From Porphyromonadaceae bacterium UBA2720 (GTDB lineage: Bacteria > Bacteroidota > Bacteroidia > Bacteroidales > Muribaculaceae): a stretch of 5,027 nucleotides of DNA. Both the position numbers and the translations under genes were made by a program. The notes beneath the pieces are model-generated. The model was not told the DNA's origin, did not search any database, and saw nothing but the letters and a program-made list of their open reading frames with translations. Positions 1-5,027 of the stretch are shown one piece after another (within the stretch, counting starts at the first letter, position 1; each line of letters opens with the position of its first letter). The stretch is taken from contig DEKO01000125.1 in NCBI GenBank assembly GCA_002353885.1, forward strand, positions 6,310-11,336, in the 5' to 3' direction.

Positions 1-103
1 CGCAACGCGCGCAGCAATCTGTGTGAGATATTTGGGACTTAGGTGGGAAACTGGTTGTGTGGCATGGTTTTTGCTGTGTCTGCAACTGAAATTCAGATTA
101 GCA
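1..103. other. Upstream flank, no supported gene
   Basis: No complete gene is visible here. Two + frames run in from the left edge and stop early: one at TAG 40-42, the other at TGA 24-26. Either could be the last few codons of a gene outside the window, but the stretches are too short to recognise. The third frame is open into the lipoprotein gene from a GTG at 23. That longer start would bury the signal peptide behind 27 extra residues, so I do not use it. A weak match to the Bacteroidetes -7 box (GATATTTG, 27-34) has no TTTG partner at the right distance, so no promoter is called. Confidence 0.4.
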
Positions 104-577
104 ATGAAGAAATTACAATTACTCGCTTTGGCCGTTTTGCTGGCCTCGACATTGACATCGTGCAAGGAACATTACTCCGACGGCGAGAAGGTGGGCACAC
201 TCATCGAGTTCGCCAAGTCGGGACTCATCTGGGACTCGTGGGACGGGCGGCTCAATATGACCCAGACCGGCATGAACACCGCCGGCGAACCGTTTGAATT
301 CTCGTTCGACAACGACCGAACTGGTCAAGACTCGCTCATCAACCTCATGCAGCAAGCCCAAGTCGAAGGTTGGAAAATCAAGATCAAGTACCACCGCGTC
401 ATGGGTTGGAACTGGTTTGAAAACCGCGGACGGTCAGACTACTTTGTGGATGATGTGGTGGTGCTGGACAAGAACTTTGCCAACATCATGCGTCAGCAGG
501 GCGGTGGTGGCCGCGTGGTCGACACCGTCTATGTCGTCATCGACAAAGCCGAACTCCGGCAGCACATGGCCAAATAA
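104..577 (+). CDS. Small Bacteroidetes lipoprotein of unknown function
   Basis: This encodes a predicted 157-residue lipoprotein. The ATG at 104 is chosen because it gives a compact signal peptide: MKK, a hydrophobic core at residues 4-17, then the lipobox LTSC with the lipidated cysteine at residue 20. The mature protein begins KEHYSDGEKVG and looks mainly beta-stranded. It has an aromatic stretch near residues 97-105 (GWNWF) and a Gly run at 133-136. The pattern SDGE-x-VG followed by WDSWDG-x-L and TQTGMN resembles short Bacteroides lipoproteins that are sometimes labelled 6-phosphogluconate dehydrogenase; nothing here supports that enzyme (no Rossmann GxGxxG, and far too short). D-S-L (76-78) and D-T-V (140-142) fit the Bacteroidetes O-glycosylation motif D-(S/T)-hydrophobic, which is compatible with export. 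Role and ligand are unknown. It appears monocistronic, followed by a strong hairpin. Confidence 0.85.
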   Translation: MKKLQLLALAVLLASTLTSCKEHYSDGEKVGTLIEFAKSGLIWDSWDGRLNMTQTGMNTAGEPFEFSFDNDRTGQDSLINLMQQAQVEGWKIKIKYHRVMGWNWFENRGRSDYFVDDVVVLDKNFANIMRQQGGGGRVVDTVYVVIDKAELRQHMAK

Positions 578-623
578 ACAGCCCATCGATTACTGTCCAT
601 CAGACAGCTTCAATCACCTACAT

Positions 624-671
624 CAGCGTCACTGAACGTTCGCCGCACACGGCGACCCGTCAGTGACGCTG
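624..671. repeat. Nearly perfect 48-nt inverted repeat (hairpin)
   Basis: CAGCGTCACTGA (624-635) is exactly reverse-complementary to TCAGTGACGCTG (660-671), giving 12 uninterrupted pairs. Inside it, TCGCCG (640-645) pairs with CGGCGA (650-655) around a CACA loop. The joining 4x4 region allows one further G-C pair, so 19 of 22 possible pairs form. It lies 46 nt after the lipoprotein stop. The downstream bases (TTAGCATTATAT) are AT-rich but are not a true T-tract, and neither strand shows a canonical U-tail. It could act as a transcript-end or RNA-stabilising hairpin, a bidirectional terminator, or a REP- or MITE-like palindromic element. No target-site duplication is visible at its edges. Confidence 0.8.
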
Positions 672-688
672 TTAGCATTATATCACCA

Positions 689-991
689 ATGAGCGTTTTC
701 TATAGCAAGGCCGCTATTCCTGGTCTGATGCTCAATGATCCGCCGACAGAGATAAGCGAGCGGGTCACACTTTATGTCCCTGTTGGCGCAAAAGCTACCT
801 ATGAGTCACTCAGAGGGTGGAAGAAGTTTAAGAACATCATCGAGGTCAACGCGTTCCCCTACTCGGGTGTTGACGGCATCACCGCCCCGACGACCGACGA
901 TGATGTCTACTACGACCTGCGCGGCATCCGTGTCAAGAAACCATCGTGCGGCCTCTACATCCACCGTGGCAAGGTCGTGGCAGTGCCATAA
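689..991 (+). pseudogene. C-terminal remnant of a BspA-like LRR_5 surface protein
   Basis: The 100-residue reading frame matches only the end of BspA-type leucine-rich-repeat proteins. The segment around TLYVPVGAKATYESLRGW followed by KKFKNIIEV is the characteristic last LRR_5 unit (VTLYVP-x-GA-x3-Y-x4-GWK-x-FKNI). After a short linker come DGI, YYDLRGIRV and GLYIHRGKVV, the C-terminal beta motif commonly found at the ends of exported Bacteroidales proteins. There is no signal peptide, none of the usual upstream repeats and no credible ribosome-binding context. The frame stays open back to the lipoprotein stop at 575-577, but residues encoded before about 680 do not look like LRR sequence. 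I therefore infer a 5'-deleted relic, with its original 3' end and terminator retained. A short expressed protein cannot be excluded; the first ATG in frame is at 689. Confidence 0.65.
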
Positions 992-1018
992 CGCTGGCGG
1001 CAGCCTCCCCGTTTTTTC

Positions 1019-1058
1019 ATGGCCATCGGGCAAAATTCGCCCTAATGGCCATTTTTTT
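1019..1058 (+). terminator. Intrinsic terminator after the LRR remnant
   Basis: ATGGCCAT (1019-1026) pairs with ATGGCCAT (1045-1052), the octamer being its own reverse complement. An inner GGGC (1028-1031) pairs with GCCC (1039-1042) across an AAAATTC loop. The stem runs directly into seven Ts (1052-1058), the classical Rho-independent form on the + strand. It lies 27 nt after the stop of the LRR remnant and 10 nt before the next promoter, so it separates the two transcription units. The T-run at 1012-1017 is on the wrong side to make it bidirectional. Confidence 0.8.
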
Positions 1059-1068
1059 GTGCAGAAGG

Positions 1069-1099
1069 TTTGTAAATTTAGTTTTTTTGACTATCTTTG
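1069..1099 (+). promoter_or_regulatory. Bacteroidetes-type sigma-ABfr promoter for the PKD gene
   Basis: A -33 element TTTG (1069-1072) and a full -7 element TATCTTTG (1092-1099, consensus TAnnTTTG) are separated by 19 bp, the spacing known for the primary sigma factor of Bacteroidetes. Transcription should start at roughly 1104-1108, which gives an AT-rich leader of about 25 nt before the ATG at 1131. The leader AACACTAAACCAATTATTT has no Shine-Dalgarno sequence, as is usual in this phylum. No operator or riboswitch is visible; the leader is too short for one. Confidence 0.85.
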
Positions 1100-1130
1100 T
1101 CCCAAATTATTAACACTAAACCAATTATTT

Positions 1131-3020
1131 ATGAGGAAATCTTTACTTTTGCTGAGTGCCTTGGCTTGGATGGGCATCACAGGACATGCACAAGCTGTGG
1201 CCAACTTTTCGTGTGACGAAGCGACAGTAGCTTATTATGAACAGGGCTGGGACAGCCAGGAAGAGGCTGCAACATGGACCTATGAGTCGACCAGCAGCGA
1301 GACTTGGCAGCTGCGCGCCACGCCTACAACCTATGGCGCGGTGCCATTCACGACGGTCGATAGCGAGAGCCAGTATAGCCTAACGCTGAAATATGGCAGC
1401 AACCAGCATGAGACAGCCACTTCGCCAGCCATCGACATCCGTCCGGGCAGCACGCTTGAGTTCTACTGCTTTGCCAATGCGGGTTATCTCATCTATGGCG
1501 CTTGGAAGCTTTATGCCATCGAGGGCGAGAACCAGACTTTGCTCATCGACCAGTTCCTTTGGGCCCAGGACAATGCCTACGATGGGCAGCGTTGGGTCAA
1601 GTTTGAGGTCGACTTGGCACAGTATGCCGGCAAGTCGCTGCAGTTCTCGTTTGTCTATGAGGGCGACTATGGCGAGGACGAGGCACTGGACGGCTTCCGC
1701 ATCGTGCAGGTCGACGACAATGCCACCAGCATCACCATCAACGAGGGTGAGCAGGTCCACTTCAAGGACCTCTCGACTGGCGCCACCAACTGGGCCTGGA
1801 CCTTTGCAGGCGGTGAGCCAGCCACCTCGACCGAGCAGAACCCGGTGGTGACCTATAACAAGGCTGGCACCTACGACGTGACCTTGACCGTTGATGGCAT
1901 CACAATCACTCGCGAGGGTTATGTCATCGTCAAGGGACAGGCTCCTGAGGCAAAGATTGGAATGCCCGATGAGGCTTATCTGTCGCCCTTCCGCGCAGCC
2001 TTTGTGCCGGTCGATGTGCCGGTGCAGTTCCGCGACCTCTCGACAGGCCGTCCCACCAGCTGGGCATGGGAGTTCACGGGTACCGACCCCTTGACCTCGA
2101 CCGACCAGCACCCCACTGTGACCTATACCACTCCAGGCACCTACAGCCTGATGCTCACCGCCAGCAATGACCTGGGCAGCGACCAGGACGTGATGCTCTA
2201 TGCCGTGCAGGCTGGTGGCGCACAGTACATCTGGAACATTGCCCCCGAGGAGAATAGCGACCTGGCTGCCATCGAGATGGGATGGTATGGCAACTATGGC
2301 GGCACCAACTGGCTGGGTATGCCCGAGTTTGCTGAGCACTTCCAGGCCCCGTTGGCACCGGCGCAGATCGACAGTGTGGCAGTCTATTTCGCCAAGACCA
2401 CTTGCGTGACCACCGATGCCGACATCACGGTCAAGATTGTGGCAGCCGATGAGCAGGGCATGCCGGGCGAAGTCCTGGCCGAGAGTGCCATCAAGGCCTC
2501 AGAGCTGAAATATGACGACCAGAATGTGGTCGAGACTATCTGGCACTTTGATCAGCCGGTTAAGGTCGATGGCGAGTTCTTTGTCACCATCGGCGGATTC
2601 CCCAACAACGACGGCGATGACATCGCCATGCTGGTGCACCGCCGTGGCGAGGGCGAGAAGTGCACGTCGTGGCAGTTTGTGCTCGATGACGATGGCACAG
2701 GCTATGGCTACCTCGAGACCGGACAATGGTACGAGAATGTCGACGACCCCATGTCGTTTGCCATCAGCCCCATCCTGGACTATGAGGTGAGTGGGACCAC
2801 TGCACTGCCTGTCACACTGCGTGATGCTGACCAGCTGGTTAACCTCAATGGCGACCAGATTGAGTTCATGGGTGCCGAGGTGGTCAATGTCTACGACCTC
2901 AATGGACGCTGCGTGCTCACGGCTCGTACCACTACCGGCCTGAGTGGTCTGCCCAGCGGCGCCTATATCGTTCGCGCCCAGGCTGGCGACCGCGTGCAAA
3001 CCCTCAAGGTCATCAAGTGA
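1131..3020 (+). CDS. Secreted PKD-domain protein with T9SS sorting domain
   Basis: A 629-residue exported protein. The ATG at 1131 follows the promoter leader and starts a Sec signal peptide (MRKSLLLLSALAWMGITGHAQA, described as residues 1-22) with AQA cleavage expected after Ala22. Domains: residues 29-195, a beta-rich jelly-roll or MAM-like module (W40, W49, closing LDGFRIV); 201-268, first PKD domain (DLSTG, NWAWTF, NPVVTY, GTYDVTLTV); about 290-360, second PKD domain (DLSTG, SWAWEF, HPTVTY, GTYSLMLTASN); 363-550, a second beta-rich domain, unnamed by me, with the conserved-looking PVKVDGEFFVTIGGF stretch; 561-629, a T9SS type A sorting domain (VNVYDLNGRCV, LPSGAYIV, basic end LKVIK). T9SS would carry it across the outer membrane and remove the tail for surface anchoring or release. 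No catalytic domain or peptidase motif is seen, so an adhesin or glycan/protein-binding role is inference. DUF4492 begins 4 nt after its stop. Confidence 0.88.
   Translation: MRKSLLLLSALAWMGITGHAQAVANFSCDEATVAYYEQGWDSQEEAATWTYESTSSETWQLRATPTTYGAVPFTTVDSESQYSLTLKYGSNQHETATSPAIDIRPGSTLEFYCFANAGYLIYGAWKLYAIEGENQTLLIDQFLWAQDNAYDGQRWVKFEVDLAQYAGKSLQFSFVYEGDYGEDEALDGFRIVQVDDNATSITINEGEQVHFKDLSTGATNWAWTFAGGEPATSTEQNPVVTYNKAGTYDVTLTVDGITITREGYVIVKGQAPEAKIGMPDEAYLSPFRAAFVPVDVPVQFRDLSTGRPTSWAWEFTGTDPLTSTDQHPTVTYTTPGTYSLMLTASNDLGSDQDVMLYAVQAGGAQYIWNIAPEENSDLAAIEMGWYGNYGGTNWLGMPEFAEHFQAPLAPAQIDSVAVYFAKTTCVTTDADITVKIVAADEQGMPGEVLAESAIKASELKYDDQNVVETIWHFDQPVKVDGEFFVTIGGFPNNDGDDIAMLVHRRGEGEKCTSWQFVLDDDGTGYGYLETGQWYENVDDPMSFAISPILDYEVSGTTALPVTLRDADQLVNLNGDQIEFMGAEVVNVYDLNGRCVLTARTTTGLSGLPSGAYIVRAQAGDRVQTLKVIK
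1731..2210 (+). repeat. Two tandem PKD modules within the secreted protein
   Basis: The two PKD modules (about 1731-1934 and 1998-2210) share a framework at protein level (DLSTG, xWAWxF, T-S-T-[ED]-Q-[NH]-P, VTY, GTY-x-[VL]-x-LT). Short exact DNA matches also remain, such as GACCTCTCGAC at 1767-1777 and 2034-2044, and CCTCGACCGA in both copies. This suggests an old internal duplication followed by divergence. PKD modules are Ig-like beta sandwiches that act as spacers or binding units in surface proteins. Confidence 0.7.
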
Positions 3021-3024
3021 GCCT

Positions 3025-3363
3025 ATGAACCCTAGCGAAGATAAACTGCGCGGTGACAACTGGCTGCAACGTGTGTTCTACTTCTACGTCGACGGCTTCA
3101 GGGCCATGACGTTGGGGCGCACGTTGTGGGCCATCATTGCCATTAAGGTGGTCATCTTCTTTGTCATCGTGCGGTTTATCTTCTTCCCCAACTTCTTGGC
3201 CAGCAAGGCCGATACCGACGAGCAAAAGGCCGACTATGTGCGCCACGAGCTGGTGGACAAGAGCCAAAAGGCAAAAGGCGAGCGTCAAGAAGCAGGTAGT
3301 GACAACGTGTCTGAGTATTCCGAGATAGAGTCTCGGACCATGCAGCCGATTACTGACAACTGA
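3025..3363 (+). CDS. DUF4492 membrane protein, bd-oxidase accessory candidate
   Basis: A 112-residue protein whose first ~79 residues match DUF4492, a small family encoded directly upstream of cydA in Bacteroidetes and some Campylobacterota. Visible hallmarks are an N-terminal amphipathic stretch (NWLQRVFYFYVDGFRAMTLG, residues 12-31), one transmembrane helix (about 32-56, ending FFPNFL) and the acidic-basic segment DTDEQKADYVRHELVDK. Its position suggests an assembly or stabilising subunit of cytochrome bd, comparable in idea to CydX, but this is inferred from context. The start at 3025 lies 4 nt after the PKD gene stop, suggesting co-transcription or translational coupling. Odd feature: residues 80-112 extend beyond the family's usual end and are low-complexity (QKAKGERQEAGSDN and onward). 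They begin at a 7-bp tandem duplication and contain a DNA hairpin. Confidence 0.88.
   Translation: MNPSEDKLRGDNWLQRVFYFYVDGFRAMTLGRTLWAIIAIKVVIFFVIVRFIFFPNFLASKADTDEQKADYVRHELVDKSQKAKGERQEAGSDNVSEYSEIESRTMQPITDN
3266..3279 (+). repeat. Tandem 7-bp duplication at the DUF4492 tail junction
   Basis: AAAAGGC occurs twice back to back (3266-3272 and 3273-3279). It sits where the conserved DUF4492 domain ends and the charged low-complexity tail begins. It could be a slippage product or part of the junction that replaced the ancestral stop codon. Confidence 0.6.
3319..3337. repeat. Short hairpin inside the DUF4492 C-terminal extension
   Basis: TCCGAGA (3319-3325) pairs perfectly with TCTCGGA (3331-3337) around a TAGAG loop. 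It is flanked by near-identical direct repeats TAGTGACAAC (3297-3306) and TACTGACAAC (3351-3360), 9 of 10 bases the same. The hairpin is not followed by a T-run, so it is not an intrinsic terminator. It may be an RNA-processing or attenuation structure between the DUF4492 domain and cydA, or the scar of a small palindromic insertion. Confidence 0.5.
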
Positions 3364-3387
3364 TAACCTATAAATGAAAAACAAGAA

Positions 3388-4959
3388 ATGGACGAATTAA
3401 CCACCCTAGTCGACTGGTCGCGGGCGCAGTTCGCCCTGACGGCCATTTATCATTGGCTCTTTGTCCCGCTCACGCTGGGACTGGGCGTGATCATTGCCAT
3501 CATGGAGACCATCTACTATCGCACACGAGACGAGAAGTGGCTGGCAACCACCAAGTTCTGGATGACATTGTTTGGCATCAACTTTGCCATCGGTGTGGCA
3601 ACAGGCATTATCCTGGAGTTTGAGTTTGGAACCAATTGGAGCAACTACAGCTGGTTTGTGGGCGACATCTTCGGGGCTCCACTGGCCATTGAGGGCATCT
3701 TGGCCTTCTTTATGGAGTCGACCTTCATCGCCGTGATGTTCTTTGGCTGGAAGAAGGTGAGTCCCCGTTTCCACCTGGCCTCGACGTGGCTCACCGCCAT
3801 TGGCGCCTGTCTGAGCGCACTGTGGATATTGGTGGCCAACGCCTGGATGCAATATCCCACGGGCTGCGAGTTCAATCCGGCCACCATGCGCAACGAGATG
3901 ACCTCGTTCTGGGCTGTGGCGTGCTCGCCCATGGCGGTGAGCAAGTTTCTGCACACGGTGCTCAGTGCTTGGACGCTGGGCGGCGTGTTTGTCGTGGGTG
4001 TGAGCGCGTGGATGATGCTCAAGAAGCGCAACCGCGACCACTGTCAGCGCAGTTTGAAGATTGGTGCCTGGGTCGGTGTCGTGGGCATCATTCTCACCAG
4101 TGTCACCGGCGACACCAGTGCCGTGACTGTGGCCAAATACCAACCCATGAAGCTAGCTGCCATGGAAGGTCTCTATAAGGGCGACTTCAAGCAGAGCATC
4201 GTGGCTGCCGGCATCCTCAATCCCGCCAAGACGGCGACCAACGATGAGGATCCCTTCTTGTTCCACATCTCCATTCCCTATGGCCTGTCGTTCTTGGCCA
4301 CGCACGACTTCAACGCCTTTGTGCCTGGCATCCAGGACATCATCCAGGGTGTGAGTTTTGACGCCAATGGCGACAGCGTCAACACGGTCTCGTATGCCGA
4401 GCGCATGCAGACCGGCAAGCGTCTGCAGGAGATGATGGCGCAGTATGACGTGGCGCGCCGTGCAGGTGACAAGGTGGTCACCGACAGCCTCTACACGGCC
4501 ATCAACCGTGACTTCAAGTACTTCGGCTACGGCTATCTCGATAGTCCTGAGGAGGCTGTGCCGAATGTGCCCTTGACGTTCTACACCTTCCACATCATGG
4601 TCACCATCGGAGGCTTCTTGGTGGCGTTCTTGTTGCTGGCACTGTTGTTTGTCTACAAACCACACATCCTGGACAAGGCGCGATGGAGCAAGTGGTGGTA
4701 CTGGCTGTGCATACTCGCCATTCCGCTCACCTACATCTGCAGTTGCAGTGGCTGGATTGTGGCCGAGGTGGGCCGTCAGCCATGGACCATCCAGGATCTG
4801 ATGCCCAACAAGGTGGCCATCAGCGACCTCAGTGCCGGTTATGTGCAGGTGACGTTTTGGATCTTTGCCGTGCTGTTCACCGCCTTGCTCATCGCCGACA
4901 TCAGCATTCTGTGCCGCCAGATCAGCAAGAAATCGCAACAGAACTTGGACGAAGTGTAA
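3388..4959 (+). CDS. cydA: Cytochrome bd quinol oxidase subunit I (CydA)
   Basis: A 523-residue integral membrane protein that oxidises quinol and, with CydB, reduces O2 to water at haem d without pumping protons. In Bacteroides, cytochrome bd supports growth at nanomolar oxygen. Family residues by motif (E. coli number in brackets): His22 in AIYHWLF [19], Glu102 and Glu110 [99, 107], His189 in KFLHTV [186, b558 ligand], Lys255 and Glu260 in KLAAMEG [252, 257, quinol site], Met404 in FHIMV [393, b558 ligand], Glu460 in VAEVGRQPW [445, b595 region]. Nine transmembrane helices are expected, three of them (about 398-424, 437-460, 485-508) after the Q-loop. The 144-residue Glu260-Met404 interval is close to the E. 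coli length (136), so the Q-loop is long-type. E. coli Arg391 is replaced by His402, and CSCSGW (451-456) contains an unusual Cys pair. The ATG at 3388 follows an A-rich leader. cydB is expected next but is not seen within 68 nt. Confidence 0.97.
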   Translation: MDELTTLVDWSRAQFALTAIYHWLFVPLTLGLGVIIAIMETIYYRTRDEKWLATTKFWMTLFGINFAIGVATGIILEFEFGTNWSNYSWFVGDIFGAPLAIEGILAFFMESTFIAVMFFGWKKVSPRFHLASTWLTAIGACLSALWILVANAWMQYPTGCEFNPATMRNEMTSFWAVACSPMAVSKFLHTVLSAWTLGGVFVVGVSAWMMLKKRNRDHCQRSLKIGAWVGVVGIILTSVTGDTSAVTVAKYQPMKLAAMEGLYKGDFKQSIVAAGILNPAKTATNDEDPFLFHISIPYGLSFLATHDFNAFVPGIQDIIQGVSFDANGDSVNTVSYAERMQTGKRLQEMMAQYDVARRAGDKVVTDSLYTAINRDFKYFGYGYLDSPEEAVPNVPLTFYTFHIMVTIGGFLVAFLLLALLFVYKPHILDKARWSKWWYWLCILAIPLTYICSCSGWIVAEVGRQPWTIQDLMPNKVAISDLSAGYVQVTFWIFAVLFTALLIADISILCRQISKKSQQNLDEV

Positions 4960-5027
4960 TTCTTTATTCAAGTTACTTTTTTAGTAGTAGAGGGGGAGGC
5001 TCAAAGTGGCAGAATATAGCACACAGA
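4960..5027. other. Region 3' of cydA, no cydB start visible
   Basis: The 68 nt after the cydA stop contain no ATG on the + strand and nothing matching a CydB N-terminus. There is a T-run (4977-4982) without a stable hairpin in front, three consecutive in-frame TAG triplets (4982-4990), and a purine-rich AGGGGGAGG (4991-4999) 6 nt before a GTG at 5006 that is open to the window edge (V-A-E-Y-S-T-Q). A gene starting at that GTG is possible but weak, because this phylum rarely relies on such ribosome-binding sites. I call no gene here. Confidence 0.4.

Noticed and set aside
23..103. GTG start at 23 for the lipoprotein
   Set aside because: It adds 27 residues before a normal lipoprotein signal peptide, which would block lipobox processing.
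593..607. Five-bp hairpin CTGTC/GACAG after the lipoprotein stop
   Set aside because: Short stem with no T-run, easily expected by chance, and dwarfed by the 624-671 structure.
774..1130. In-frame upstream extension of the PKD gene
   Set aside because: It would overlap the LRR remnant in another frame, cross the terminator and promoter, and place the signal peptide deep inside the protein.
1380..2339. Long open frame on the minus strand (319 codons) opposite the PKD gene
   Set aside because: It is antisense to a gene with clear signal peptide, PKD and T9SS domains. Its translation is compositionally odd and lacks recognisable domains; it arises from the GC-rich third positions of the real gene.
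3374..3400. Eight-codon ORF (MKNKKWTN) overlapping the cydA start
   Set aside because: Too short and in an A-rich leader where such frames arise by chance; no evidence for leader-peptide regulation.
3406..4971. Long minus-strand open frames opposite cydA (3406-4143 and 4153-4971)
   Set aside because: The products are His/Gly/Asp-rich antisense artefacts, while the + strand encodes CydA with its functional residues.
4974..4981. TACTTTTT as a possible -7 promoter element for a gene after cydA
   Set aside because: It lacks the final G and has no TTTG 19-21 bp upstream.
1..5027. CRISPR array, tRNA/rRNA genes, insertion sequences or a defence island
   Set aside because: No spaced direct repeats, cloverleaf-like sequence, transposase or nuclease motifs were seen on either strand.

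Overview
The window looks like Bacteroidales DNA, possibly from a gut Muribaculaceae or Prevotellaceae relative. The evidence is: a promoter of the Bacteroidetes type (TTTG, 19 bp, TATCTTTG), no convincing Shine-Dalgarno sites before the genes, a protein ending in a type IX secretion (T9SS) sorting domain, a BspA-type leucine-rich-repeat tail, and a DUF4492-cydA gene pair. Family-level placement is inference. All supported genes are on the + strand.

Layout. (1) 104-577 encodes a small lipoprotein with a clear lipobox. (2) A nearly perfect 48-nt hairpin follows at 624-671. (3) 689-991 holds only the C-terminal tail of a BspA-like LRR_5 surface protein, with no signal peptide or repeat region; it is most likely a gene remnant and is closed by an intrinsic terminator at 1019-1058. 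(4) A textbook Bacteroidetes promoter at 1069-1099 drives 1131-3020, a 629-residue secreted protein with a Sec signal peptide, an N-terminal beta-rich domain, two PKD domains, a second beta-rich domain and a T9SS type A sorting domain. (5) Only 4 nt later comes a DUF4492 single-span membrane protein (3025-3363) carrying an unusual low-complexity C-terminal extension. (6) 24 nt further on is cydA (3388-4959), subunit I of cytochrome bd quinol oxidase, with nearly all haem and quinol residues in place. The last 68 nt contain no recognisable cydB start.

How they fit. DUF4492 and cydA form the known Bacteroidetes bd-oxidase arrangement, used to remove or respire traces of oxygen with electrons from quinol. 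The tight spacing and lack of a visible terminator suggest that transcription from the promoter at 1069-1099 can run through the PKD gene into DUF4492 and cydA. A cell-surface protein gene would then lead a respiratory operon. The lipoprotein and LRR remnant belong to separate upstream units.

I see no CRISPR array, tRNA, rRNA, insertion sequence or clear new defence or mobile system. The points most worth checking are the 48-nt hairpin, the PKD-to-cyd read-through layout, the remodelled DUF4492 C-terminus, and the cydA 3' side where cydB is not immediately present.
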